DNA of 5,987 nucleotides from an uncultured Collinsella sp. (GTDB lineage Bacteria; Actinomycetota; Coriobacteriia; Coriobacteriales; Coriobacteriaceae): positions 1 to 5,987 of the forward strand of contig CABQXG010000098.1 in NCBI GenBank assembly GCA_902468045.1, read 5' to 3'. Below are positions 1-5,987 of the stretch, piece after piece. A model generated the notes under the pieces. That model was not told where the DNA came from. It ran no database searches and saw only the letters and a program-made list of their open reading frames with translations. The stretch's first letter is position 1. Each line of letters opens with the position of its first letter. The position numbers and the translations under genes were made by a program.

Positions 1-496
<496 letters not shown>

Positions 497-545
497 TTAC
501 CTGCGCTTCCCGTAGAAGTTGTTTATCCACATCTTACGGGTCTTC

Positions 546-577
546 ATTGTAATACTCGCGCCGCGGACCGTTCGCAA
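546..577 (-). promoter_or_regulatory. candidate pyrG promoter
   Basis: On the minus strand TTGCGA (577-572) is followed after 17 nt by TATTAC (554-549). A better -10 match, TACAAT (551-546), overlaps it but would give a 20-nt spacer. It lies just after the terminator at 611-644 and about 55 nt before the pyrG ATG, where a promoter for an independently transcribed pyrG should be. The match is only moderate and there is no direct support. Confidence 0.35.
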
Positions 578-610
578 TTTTTCTCGCGTGCGATTGCATT
601 TCTCAATCTT

Positions 611-644
611 GAAACAAAACGCCGCCCAGTTTCCCAGGCGGCGT
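611..644 (-). terminator. rho-independent terminator of the winged-helix gene
   Basis: On the minus strand an 11-bp stem (two G-U pairs near the loop; the outer eight pairs are ACGCCGCC/GGCGGCGT) closes a GAAA tetraloop (619-644). It is followed at once by TTTTGTTTC. It begins 24 nt after the stop codon of the regulator gene at 669, so it separates that transcript from pyrG. Confidence 0.85.
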
Positions 645-668
645 CGCTATGGCAAGGGTTACATGCTG

Positions 669-1007
669 CTATCGATCAGCAACCTCGTCCTCAAGCATTT
701 CTTGAACGAGCATGCCGGTACGGACGCCCTCAAGATACCACTCGCCACGTTCGGTGAGGCAAATGCCATTTGCAAGCTGACCGCCGTCGTCGCTATAACG
801 CGAGACGACATCAATCATGCCTTCGGAATCCAAGCGATCGATTGCGGCGCGGGCACGATACGGCGAAACCCCCACGCGCTCGGCAAGCGTTTTGCGCGAG
901 AAACCATACGGCCCGCCATTGTCTTCGGTTTGCTGGTCGATCTCCATCAACACCAGCACCTCAACACGCTTCATATCGTTGACACTCGCACGACCCTTGC
1001 CTGCCAT
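669..1007 (-). CDS. small winged helix-turn-helix DNA-binding protein
   Basis: A 112-residue, soluble, single-domain protein. A basic N-terminus and helix (MAGKGRASVNDMKRVEVLVL) precede a clear helix-turn-helix at about 37-65: SRKTLAERVGVSPYRARAAI followed by DRLDSEGMI. The second helix (about 48-62) would be the recognition helix. A wing-like segment (VVSRYSDDGG) and LTERGEWYLEG follow, as in MarR/PadR-like regulators, with an acidic C-terminal helix (LVQEMLEDEVADR). I chose ATG 1007 because a GAGGAGG lies 5 nt before it; an in-frame ATG at 1061 would add 18 residues but has no such signal and would bury the Shine-Dalgarno inside the gene. There is no effector domain or metal-binding cysteine cluster, so ligand and target are unknown. 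It stands alone between two terminators, upstream of pyrG; regulation of pyrG is possible but not shown. Family assignment beyond winged helix is uncertain. Confidence 0.85.
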   Translation of the reverse strand: MAGKGRASVNDMKRVEVLVLMEIDQQTEDNGGPYGFSRKTLAERVGVSPYRARAAIDRLDSEGMIDVVSRYSDDGGQLANGICLTERGEWYLEGVRTGMLVQEMLEDEVADR

Positions 1008-1012
1008 AGCAG

Positions 1013-1019
1013 CCTCCTC
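1013..1019 (-). promoter_or_regulatory. strong Shine-Dalgarno that decides the start of the winged-helix gene
   Basis: The minus strand reads GAGGAGG, then CTGCT, then ATG at 1007. This is a near-perfect anti-16S complement with a 5-nt spacer, the strongest ribosome binding site in the window. Confidence 0.85.
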
Positions 1020-1122
1020 AAACCGAGCACGAGCATCTAACGCGCCGTGCGCGACCGACACACCTCACGATGGCAGGTAATATCCATCATGCGGCATCCC
1101 GCTAAGGATGAAACAGTTACGG

Positions 1123-1132
1123 TTATTGTATA
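1123..1132 (-). promoter_or_regulatory. possible -10 region for the winged-helix gene
   Basis: The minus strand carries TATACAAT within this stretch, about 120 nt before the start codon and downstream of the terminator of the preceding gene. No good -35 sits 16-18 nt upstream, so this rests on the -10 alone. Confidence 0.25.
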
Positions 1133-1196
1133 CCGCTCAAATTGTTTCTGGGCAGGTAAACGGCTATTTTTCGCCGAAATAGGCGCTTTATTGATC

Positions 1197-1229
1197 AAAA
1201 AGCCGTACCGGACGCTAACCCGATACGGC
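1197..1229 (-). terminator. rho-independent terminator of the DUF1846 gene
   Basis: On the minus strand a 10-bp stem (GCCGTATCGG with CCGGTACGGC, one T-G pair) closes an 8-nt loop (1202-1229) and is followed directly by TTTTTGATC. It begins 34 nt after the stop codon of the DUF1846 gene. On the plus strand no T-run follows, so it works in one direction. Confidence 0.9.
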
Positions 1230-1263
1230 CAAAATGCAATGCAATTACCGCGGTGCTTCAAAC

Positions 1264-2745
1264 TTAGCGATGGAAGAAACCGCGGCGCTCAAACTTGGGC
1301 TCGCAGCACACGTTGATACCCAGTTTGCGCAGTACCGTCTCGTCCGTCGGCGAGATAATCACGCTAAAGAAGGCGTCGCAACCGCGCAGCTGCTCCAGGC
1401 CCGAAAGGACGCGAGCGGCCGTCTCACTCGTGGCCGAGGTGATCGACAGCGCCATAAGCGTCTCGTCGGTGTGGAGGCGCGGGTTTTTGCTGCCCAGGAA
1501 ATGCGTCTTGAGCTTGCTGATGGGCTCGATCGCCTCATCGCTAATGACCTCGAGCTCAAGGTCGACGCCCGAGACATGCTTGAGGGCGTTCATAATGAGC
1601 GAGCTTGCGGCGCCCAGGCGCGTGGAGGTCTTACCGGTCACCACGGAGCCATCGGGCATGACCATGGCACCCACGGGACCACCCGTCAGCTGCTCCCTGG
1701 TGAGGGCCGCCGAGCGCGCCGGTGAGTAGTTCTTATCGATGCCGGCTTTCTTCATAATAATCTTGAGACGGTCGACTTGCTCATCGCCCACGCCGGTACG
1801 TCGCACATTTTCGACCGCGGTAAAGTAGCGGCGGACGATCTCCATCTTGGAAGCGTCGCGGCAGGCATCGTCATCGGTGATGGCAAAGCCGACCATATTG
1901 ACGCCCATGTCCGTAGGGCTCTGGTAGGGGCTCTTGCCCAGGATCTTTTCCATCAGGGCACGGACTACCGGGAAGGCCTCGACGTCGCGGTTGTAGTTGA
2001 CCGTGGTCTTGTTGTAGGCCTCAAGGTGGAACGAATCGATGATATTGGCGTCGTCGAGGTCAGCCGTGGCGGCCTCGTAGGCGATATTGACCGGATGCGT
2101 CAGAGGAAGATTCCAGACCGGGAAGGTCTCGAATTTGGCATAGCCGGCGGCCGTGCCATGCTTGTGCTCGTGATAGAGCTGAGACAGGCAGGTGGCAAGC
2201 TTGCCCGAGCCAGGACCGGGGGCAGTAACCACGACGAGCGGTCGGGTGGTCTCGACAAACTCGTTCTTGCCGTAGCCATCGTCGGACACGATCAGATCGA
2301 CATCGTGCGGATACCCCTCGATGGGATAGTGCAGCTTGGCGGGAATACCGAGCGCGTTCAGGCGGTTGCGAAACACATCGGCAGCAGGCTGGCCAGCGTA
2401 CTGGGTGATAACCACAGCCGCGACGGCAAAGCCGTTGCCACGGAACAGGTCAACCAGGCGCAGCACATCCTCGTCATAGGTAATGCCAAGGTCACCACGA
2501 GCCTTGTTTTTCTCGATGTGGTTCGCGTTGATCGCGATGATAACCTCGACATCGTCGGCGATGCTCTTGAGCATGCGGAACTTGCTGTCCGGTTCAAAAC
2601 CCGGCAGCACGCGGCTCGCATGATAGTCATCGAACAGCTTACCGCCAAACTCCAAATAGAGCTTGCCACCAAACTGCGAGATGCGCTCCTTAATGTGAGC
2701 AGCCTGCAGCTCGATATACTTCGCGTTGTCGAAACCCTGGCGCAT
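1264..2745 (-). CDS. DUF1846 (UPF0371) family protein of unknown function
   Basis: A 493-residue cytoplasmic protein, the full length expected of the DUF1846 family (about 490-510). Family hallmarks I recognise are GFDNAKYIELQ at the N-terminus, KLYLEFGGKLFDD (28-40), a glycine-rich APGPGSGK (175-182) running into LATCLSQLYHEHKHG, FETFPVWNLPLTHPVN (about 205-220) and YEAATADLDDANIIDSFH. The glycine-rich loop recalls a P-loop but is followed by Leu rather than Ser/Thr, so nucleotide binding is a guess. No reaction is established for the family to my knowledge, and I assign none. There are no signal peptide or membrane segments. I preferred ATG 2745 over the in-frame ATG 2769: a GGGAG lies 6 nt before 2745, nothing suitable precedes 2769, and the -10 box at 2785-2790 would leave 2769 almost no leader. 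It appears monocistronic, with its own promoter side and terminator. A 334-codon open frame on the opposite strand is a codon-bias shadow. Confidence 0.93.
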   Translation of the reverse strand: MRQGFDNAKYIELQAAHIKERISQFGGKLYLEFGGKLFDDYHASRVLPGFEPDSKFRMLKSIADDVEVIIAINANHIEKNKARGDLGITYDEDVLRLVDLFRGNGFAVAAVVITQYAGQPAADVFRNRLNALGIPAKLHYPIEGYPHDVDLIVSDDGYGKNEFVETTRPLVVVTAPGPGSGKLATCLSQLYHEHKHGTAAGYAKFETFPVWNLPLTHPVNIAYEAATADLDDANIIDSFHLEAYNKTTVNYNRDVEAFPVVRALMEKILGKSPYQSPTDMGVNMVGFAITDDDACRDASKMEIVRRYFTAVENVRRTGVGDEQVDRLKIIMKKAGIDKNYSPARSAALTREQLTGGPVGAMVMPDGSVVTGKTSTRLGAASSLIMNALKHVSGVDLELEVISDEAIEPISKLKTHFLGSKNPRLHTDETLMALSITSATSETAARVLSGLEQLRGCDAFFSVIISPTDETVLRKLGINVCCEPKFERRGFFHR

Positions 2746-2751
2746 ATATGG

Positions 2752-2756
2752 CTCCC
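2752..2756 (-). promoter_or_regulatory. Shine-Dalgarno deciding the DUF1846 start
   Basis: The minus strand reads GGGAG, then CCATAT, then ATG at 2745. The alternative ATG at 2769 is preceded by GAACATTAA, with no purine-rich site. Confidence 0.6.
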
Positions 2757-2784
2757 GTCCCGTTTCCATTTAATGTTCTAGGCG

Positions 2785-2790
2785 ATTATA
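2785..2790 (-). promoter_or_regulatory. consensus -10 box (TATAAT) for the DUF1846 gene
   Basis: A perfect TATAAT on the minus strand, 39 nt before ATG 2745. The -35 region (about 2808-2813, GTATCG) is poor, so the promoter may need an activator or an extended contact. Transcription would start near 2778, which argues against translation starting at 2769. Confidence 0.5.
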
Positions 2791-2828
2791 ACGGAGCCCG
2801 CCCTCCCCGATACCCAGACCATCAACAG

Positions 2829-2899
2829 GCACCAACCAAACATCCGTCAAACCTCTTGTCGGACATATTTGGTGCAAACTAACCTGACCCCATTGCACC
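2829..2899. repeat. three-part inverted repeat around TTGGTGCAA
   Basis: GCACCAA (2829-2835) is the exact reverse complement of TTGGTGC (2869-2875). The overlapping GGTGCAA (2871-2877) is the exact reverse complement of TTGCACC (2893-2899). The central element can therefore pair with either side but not both. It lies upstream of the DUF1846 -10 box, so it could be operator-like DNA. Arms of 7 bp may also arise by chance. Confidence 0.4.
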
Positions 2900-2913
2900 G
2901 CCCCATTACACCA
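2888..2913. repeat. 13-bp tandem near-repeat
   Basis: CCCCATTGCACCG (2888-2900) is followed directly by CCCCATTACACCA (2901-2913); 11 of 13 positions match. No function is evident. Confidence 0.5.
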
Positions 2914-2994
2914 ACAACGGTAACATCGCAGGTGGAGCATAAGTCAGCAAACGGGCACCAGAGCGAGCAAGCTGTCCCCCCTGCACCAACAATG

Positions 2995-3025
2995 AAAAGC
3001 GCCGCAGGCAGAGGACGGACGGCGC
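2995..3025 (-). terminator. possible terminator of the arc transcript
   Basis: On the minus strand GCGCCG (3025-3020) and CGGCGC (3004-2999) form a 6-bp all-GC stem with a 15-nt loop, followed directly by TTTTC. It is the only hairpin downstream of the transporter that has a T-run on the correct side. The long loop and short stem make it weaker than the other two terminators in the window, and it lies about 180 nt past the stop codon. Confidence 0.45.
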
Positions 3026-3038
3026 GCAGCGTCGACTG

Positions 3039-3065
3039 GTTGCGCGGTTCGTAGAACCGCGCAAC
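3039..3065. repeat. perfect 12-bp hairpin without a U-tract
   Basis: GTTGCGCGGTTC, a 3-nt loop (GTA), then GAACCGCGCAAC. The stem is perfect on both strands. Neither side has a T-run, so it is not a classic intrinsic terminator. It may stabilise the 3' end of the arc mRNA or act together with the structure at 2995-3025. Confidence 0.8.
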
Positions 3066-3073
3066 ATAAGAGC

Positions 3074-3104
3074 GCCCCCTCCCGCGCACGGAACGGAAGG
3101 GGGC
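3074..3104. repeat. GC-rich hairpin
   Basis: GCCCCCT (3074-3080) pairs with AGGGGGC (3098-3104), with possible further C-G pairs across a bulged A. On the minus strand it is followed by GCTCTTAT, which is only weakly U-rich, so it is a poor terminator candidate. Confidence 0.55.
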
Positions 3105-3120
3105 TAAAGGTAGGAGTCTA

Positions 3121-3141
3121 CCGGTGGGTTGACCCCACCGG
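3121..3141. repeat. perfect 8-bp hairpin
   Basis: CCGGTGGG, loop TTGAC, CCCACCGG. Its outer bases overlap a competing GGTAG/CTACC stem (3109-3113 with 3118-3122), so the two folds exclude each other in part. No U-tract follows on either strand. Confidence 0.7.
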
Positions 3142-3155
3142 ACAGACGATGACCA

Positions 3156-3206
3156 GATGATCCTTTACAGGATCGTCAAGGTTTCCGTGGGGTACCCGTT
3201 GGGTAC
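3156..3206. repeat. two hairpins immediately after the transporter stop codon
   Basis: GTACCC/GGGTAC with loop GTT (3192-3206) directly abuts the TAA of the transporter gene. GATGATCC/GGATCGTC with loop TTTACA (3156-3177, one wobble pair) follows 14 nt later on the minus strand. Both lack U-tracts. They look like 3'-end mRNA structure rather than intrinsic terminators. Confidence 0.55.
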
Positions 3207-4685
3207 TTAGATCAGCACGCAGGCGACGGTCAGGATGATGGCGCAGACGACGGAGAGCGCGACGATGAGCTTAAGGGCAAACTTGAGCCAGGTCGTCCAC
3301 TCGATCTTGGCCAAGGCGAGACCGCCCATGATGGCGCCGGAGGTCGGGGTGAACAGGTTCACGACACCGATGGCGGCGGAGAAGATCATGACCATGACCT
3401 CGGGCGAGAAGCCGAGCTTAACAGCCAGCGGTCCCATGATGGGCATGGAGACGGTAGCCATACCAGAGGTCGAGGGGATCAGGAAGGACAGGCCGAAGTA
3501 GACCAGGAAGCTCATGGGAGCGAAGATCACGCCGGACAGGCCAGCCAGAGCATTGGCGGCAGCGTCGAGGACGAAGACGTCGAGGCCGGTGTTAGCCATG
3601 AGGACGGAGATACCACGGGCGAGGGCGATGACGAGAACAACGGACATCATGTCGGCAGCGCCGGTGATAAAGGTGTTAACGATCTGCTTCTCGGACAGGC
3701 CACCGATGATACCGATCAGGACGGCCATGAGGAAGAACCAGGTGGAAGCCTCGTCGAAGTACCACTGGCCAATGGGCAGGCCGGTGATCAGGGCAGACCA
3801 GCCCTGGACGACGGCGTTACCGTCGGCGTCGTAGACAGCGCCAGCGTCGAAGAAGTTGGCGACGCCCTCGTTGAGGTCGGCCAGCGGAATGAAGCCGACG
3901 ATCATGACGACGAAGGTGAAGGCGAAGGCGATCAGAACACCCTTCTGACGACCGGTGAGCTTGACCTCCTTGTGGACCTCGGAAGCAGCCTTGCCGTGAG
4001 CTTCTTCGGCGTCCTTGAGCTCCTGCATCGACAGGATGGTAGAACCCTTGTCAGCCTTGACCTTCTTGGCATAGTTCATCACGAAGACGATGGACATAGC
4101 GGTAGTGACAATCCACAGGACGGCACCGAGGCCGATGATGATGGACTGGTTGACCTCAATGCCAACGCCGGTCAGAGCGTCGACGGCAGCGCCGACGGCG
4201 AACGGGTTAACCGTGGAGCCCAGGCAGCCGCAGCCAGCGCCGAGCAGGACGGTAGCGGCGCCGACCATCGGGTCGAAGCCAGCGGCCATCATGGTAGCGG
4301 CGAGCAGGGCGTAGAAGGGAACGGTCTCCTCGCACATACCATAAGTGGTACCACCGAGTGAGAAGATGAGCATCAGCACGGGAATGAGCATGATCTCGTT
4401 GCCCTTAAGCTTCTGCACCAGGACGGCGATGCCGTTGTCCAGAGCGCCGGTCTCGGTCATCATGCCGAGGAAGCCGCCCAGGATCATAACGAAGAGGCAG
4501 ACGGGCAGAGCGTCAGCGAAGCCCTTAATCGGGGCGGTGCAGAAATCGCTCAGACGGGCGGCAGTAACCGCGCCGCCGGACGTGCCGGAGACGATAACGG
4601 TAATCACTGCGACAATTGCCAGCAGAGCAAGAAGAATGGTGAACGATGAAGGCATACCGCGCTTTTTCTTAGCGGTCTCAGTCAT
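3207..4685 (-). CDS. arcD: YfcC/DcuC-family membrane transporter, probable arginine/ornithine antiporter
   Basis: A 492-residue polytopic inner-membrane protein, about the usual family length. A lysine-rich cytosolic N-terminus (TETAKKKRG) precedes the first membrane segment (about 14-34). I count roughly 11-13 hydrophobic segments, with a charged cytosolic loop at about 206-249. Family-type motifs are GGTTYGMCEET (111-121), GCGCLGSTVNPFAVG (151-165), LIPSTSGMATVSMPIMGPLA (402-421) and NLFTPTSGAIMGG (443-455); the last two are paired polar loops typical of this superfamily. The family moves amino acids or C4-dicarboxylates. Arginine/ornithine exchange is inferred from its place directly after arcA and arcB, as in streptococcal clusters. 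I chose ATG 4685: a run of six G lies 9 nt before it, that run directly abuts the next ATG at 4694, and ATG 4712 has no site. The gap to arcB is 147 bp and contains a strong hairpin. A homologue exporting another amino acid or peptide cannot be excluded. Confidence 0.88.
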   Translation of the reverse strand: MTETAKKKRGMPSSFTILLALLAIVAVITVIVSGTSGGAVTAARLSDFCTAPIKGFADALPVCLFVMILGGFLGMMTETGALDNGIAVLVQKLKGNEIMLIPVLMLIFSLGGTTYGMCEETVPFYALLAATMMAAGFDPMVGAATVLLGAGCGCLGSTVNPFAVGAAVDALTGVGIEVNQSIIIGLGAVLWIVTTAMSIVFVMNYAKKVKADKGSTILSMQELKDAEEAHGKAASEVHKEVKLTGRQKGVLIAFAFTFVVMIVGFIPLADLNEGVANFFDAGAVYDADGNAVVQGWSALITGLPIGQWYFDEASTWFFLMAVLIGIIGGLSEKQIVNTFITGAADMMSVVLVIALARGISVLMANTGLDVFVLDAAANALAGLSGVIFAPMSFLVYFGLSFLIPSTSGMATVSMPIMGPLAVKLGFSPEVMVMIFSAAIGVVNLFTPTSGAIMGGLALAKIEWTTWLKFALKLIVALSVVCAIILTVACVLI

Positions 4686-4694
4686 AGTTCTCAT

Positions 4695-4700
4695 CCCCCC
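4695..4700 (-). promoter_or_regulatory. G-run ribosome binding site deciding the transporter start
   Basis: The minus strand reads AAGGGGGG, then ATGAGAACT, then ATG at 4685. The spacing suits 4685 (9 nt) and not 4694 (0 nt). An all-G site is less typical than the AGGA and GAGGAGG sites of the neighbouring genes. Confidence 0.5.
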
Positions 4701-4785
4701 TTCATAAATCATTTAACTATCTCGTGCGAAGCGGATCTTCCGTGCCGTGCCCACCGCCCGACGCGAGATATTTACCAGACACAGC

Positions 4786-4817
4786 CGCTCGGGGTGTTCA
4801 ACAATACACCCCGAGCG
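4786..4817. repeat. perfect 12-bp intercistronic hairpin between arcB and the transporter gene
   Basis: CGCTCGGGGTGT, 8-nt loop, ACACCCCGAGCG. It starts 15 nt after the arcB stop codon in the direction of transcription. The following bases on the minus strand (GCTGTGTCTGG) are not U-rich, so a simple intrinsic terminator is unlikely. A stabiliser or processing site that sets arcB mRNA levels apart from the transporter is more plausible. Confidence 0.8.
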
Positions 4818-4832
4818 AGATGCTAGATGCTC

Positions 4833-5828
4833 TTACTTGAGCGTGGCGTACATGACAGCCTTGATGGTGTGCATGCGGTTCTCGGCCTCGTCGAAGACCT
4901 TGGAAGCGGGGCTCTCGAAGACCTCGTCGGTGACCTCCTGCTCGGTGATGCCGAACTGCTCGCACTTCTCGGCGCCAATGGTGGTGTTGGTGTCGTGGAA
5001 GCTGGGCAGGCAGTGCAGGAAGATGGCACCCGGGTTGGCCATAGCCATGACCTCGGAGGTAACACGATACGGAGTGAGCTGAGCGATGCGCTCGGCCCAG
5101 ACCTCGTCGGGCTCGCCCATGGAGACCCACACGTCGGTGTAGATAACGTCGGCACCGGTGACGCCGTCCTTGACGTCGGTGGTCAGCTTGATGGTGCATC
5201 CGTTGGCCTCGGCGATGGGCTTGCAGGCCTCGATGACGTCGTCGGCGGGCATGCACTCCTCGGGGCCGCAGGCCACGAAGTTCATGCCGAGCTTGGAGCA
5301 GACAACCATGAGGGAGCGAGCAACGTTGTTCTTACAGTCGCCCATGAAGACGAGGGTCTTGCCCTTGATGTCGTAGTTGAAGTTCTCCTGGACGGTCAGG
5401 ATGTCGGCGAGCATCTGGGTGGGATGCCACTCAGTGGTCAGGCCGTTCCACACGGGCACGCCGGACTTAGCAGCGAGCTCCTCGACGTCATCCTGGGCAA
5501 AGCCACGGAACTCGATGCCGTCATACATGCGGCCGAGAACGCGGGCGGTGTCCTCGATGGACTCCTTCTTGCCCATCTGCGACGAACCCGGATCGAGGTA
5601 GGTGACGCCCATGCCCAGATCCATGCCGCCGACCTCGAAGGCGCAGCGGGTACGAGTAGAGGTCTTCTGGAAGAGCAGAACGATGTTCTTGCCCTCGAGA
5701 TAGCGGTGCGGAACGCCAGCGCGCTTCATATCCTTGAAGTTCTTGGAGAGCTTGAGCAGGTACTCGATCTCCTCGGTGGTGAGGTCGAGAAGCTTGAGGA
5801 AGCTACGGCCGGAGAGGTTAACACCCAT
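4833..5828 (-). CDS. arcB: ornithine carbamoyltransferase, probably catabolic (ADI pathway)
   Basis: A 331-residue cytoplasmic enzyme. In the ADI pathway it splits citrulline with phosphate into ornithine and carbamoyl phosphate; the biosynthetic ArgF runs the reverse. The carbamoyl-phosphate domain carries KTSTRTR (55-61) and HPTQ (135-138). The ornithine-binding domain carries DVWVSMGE (232-239) and HCLPSFHDT (272-280), and the chain ends with [16 protein letters not shown]. All catalytic motifs are intact and the length is normal. AAAGGA lies 8 nt before ATG 5828. The catabolic role is inferred from the neighbours, arcA upstream and the exchanger downstream; the sequence alone does not separate ArcB from ArgF. 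It lies 105 bp after arcA, with two hairpins between them. Confidence 0.96.
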   Translation of the reverse strand: MGVNLSGRSFLKLLDLTTEEIEYLLKLSKNFKDMKRAGVPHRYLEGKNIVLLFQKTSTRTRCAFEVGGMDLGMGVTYLDPGSSQMGKKESIEDTARVLGRMYDGIEFRGFAQDDVEELAAKSGVPVWNGLTTEWHPTQMLADILTVQENFNYDIKGKTLVFMGDCKNNVARSLMVVCSKLGMNFVACGPEECMPADDVIEACKPIAEANGCTIKLTTDVKDGVTGADVIYTDVWVSMGEPDEVWAERIAQLTPYRVTSEVMAMANPGAIFLHCLPSFHDTNTTIGAEKCEQFGITEQEVTDEVFESPASKVFDEAENRMHTIKAVMYATLK

Positions 5829-5933
5829 GGTTTGATTCCTTTCGAAGAAATGAATTACGTAAGTATTAGTGGTGCCCGTTTAACGGGCGAAGCCGGTGCG
5901 GTTGTAGGGGGGCCGCACCGGAAACGGAAAGAC
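5829..5933 (-). other. arcA-arcB intergenic region with two hairpins and a TTACGTAA palindrome
   Basis: Just past the arcA stop (minus strand) lies a perfect 9-bp hairpin, CCGGTGCGG/CCGCACCGG with an 11-nt loop (5893-5921). A second follows, GCCCGT/ACGGGC with loop TTA (5874-5888). Neither is followed by a T-run. Then come ACTAATACTTACGTAATTCATTTC and the arcB ribosome binding site (5837-5842). The AT-rich TGAATTACGTAAGTATT on the plus strand faintly recalls an arginine-repressor box, but the right half does not fit, so I do not call one. Confidence 0.6.
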
Positions 5934-5987
5934 TTAGAGGTCCTCGCGCCAGAAGGGCATGCTCATGCAGCGCGGGCCGCCGCGGCC
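5934..5987 (-). CDS. arcA: arginine deiminase, C-terminal end only
   Basis: The last 17 codons and the TAA stop (5934-5936) are present; the rest lies beyond the window edge. The tail reads GRGGPRCMSMPFWREDL. Arginine deiminases end in a glycine-rich loop followed by CMSMP-type sequence, and this Cys is the catalytic nucleophile that forms the covalent amidino intermediate. The enzyme hydrolyses arginine to citrulline and ammonia. Placement directly before arcB agrees with this. Only a short peptide supports the call, but the motif is distinctive. Confidence 0.88.
   Translation of the reverse strand, partial: GRGGPRCMSMPFWREDL

Larger units (their letters stand above)
2791..3206. other. gene-free spacer between the arc cluster and the DUF1846 gene, rich in hairpins and short repeats
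   Basis: I find no credible gene here. Open frames on both strands (for example minus 2847-3089 and plus 2869-3054) run through inverted-repeat stems, have no ribosome binding site and match nothing I know. The arc-proximal half (2995-3206) holds six hairpins and ends in one terminator-like structure. The distal half (2828-2913) holds a GGTGCAA/GCACCAA inverted-repeat group and a 13-bp tandem near-repeat. No tRNA or known structured RNA is recognisable. Confidence 0.7.

Noticed and set aside
1777..2781. A 334-codon open frame on the plus strand opposite the DUF1846 gene.
   Set aside because: It is antisense to a clearly recognised protein, has no ribosome binding site or recognisable motif, and is the expected result of GC-rich third-codon bias.
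3039..3065. The 12-bp perfect hairpin as an intrinsic terminator.
   Set aside because: No T-run follows on either strand, unlike the terminators at 611-644 and 1197-1229, so it is listed as a hairpin only.
2847..3089. An 80-codon minus-strand frame (and a 61-codon plus-strand frame at 2869-3054) in the intergenic spacer.
   Set aside because: Both run through inverted-repeat stems and short tandem repeats, have no Shine-Dalgarno, and give low-complexity Arg/Cys-rich or Pro/Arg-rich peptides with no known similarity.
2829..3206. CRISPR array, insertion-sequence ends or attachment site.
   Set aside because: The repeats are short, irregular and few. There is no transposase or integrase, no regular spacing, and no target-site duplication visible.
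4798..5256. Frames of 110 and 152 codons overlapping arcB on the same strand.
   Set aside because: They are out-of-frame readings of arcB, rich in Arg/His or Ser/Arg, as expected of frame shadows.
5850..5870. A possible arginine-repressor (ARG box) site in the arcA-arcB spacer.
   Set aside because: The left half TGAAT fits, but the right half (AAGTATT) does not match the expected ATTCA, and a site is more likely upstream of arcA, outside the window.

Overview
The window looks like chromosomal DNA of a moderately GC-rich anaerobe of the Actinomycetota. A Coriobacteriia genus such as Collinsella is my best guess, from the gene content (arginine deiminase pathway genes, a DUF1846 protein, CTP synthase) and the codon choice. 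That is inference from memory; no database was searched. Every gene I can support is on the minus strand, so transcription runs from high to low coordinates.

Right part (5987 down to 3207): an arginine deiminase (ADI) cluster. The order is arcA (only the last 17 codons are in the window), arcB/argF (complete ornithine carbamoyltransferase) and a YfcC/DcuC-family membrane transporter, probably the arginine/ornithine exchanger (arcD-like). Together these import arginine, convert it to citrulline and then to ornithine plus carbamoyl phosphate, and export ornithine. Carbamate kinase (arcC), the ATP-yielding step, is not in the window. Each arc gene is followed by one or more GC-rich perfect hairpins with no clear U-tract.

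Middle (3206 to 2746): a gene-free stretch of more than 400 bp. Its arc side holds a dense run of hairpins and one possible terminator. Its other side holds short repeats and a TATAAT box for the next gene.

Left-centre (2745 to 1264): a complete DUF1846/UPF0371 protein of unknown function, followed by a convincing rho-independent terminator.

Left (1007 to 1): a small winged-helix DNA-binding protein with a strong Shine-Dalgarno and its own GAAA-loop terminator, then the first third of pyrG (CTP synthase). The pyrG reading frame stops resembling CTP synthase at residue 148. The last 49 bases at the window edge encode, in frame, a hydrophobic stretch instead of the invariant GDIES motif. This is either a chimeric or misassembled end or a real rearrangement, and it is the most anomalous thing in the window. 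Apart from this, I see ordinary core metabolism and no convincing novel system.
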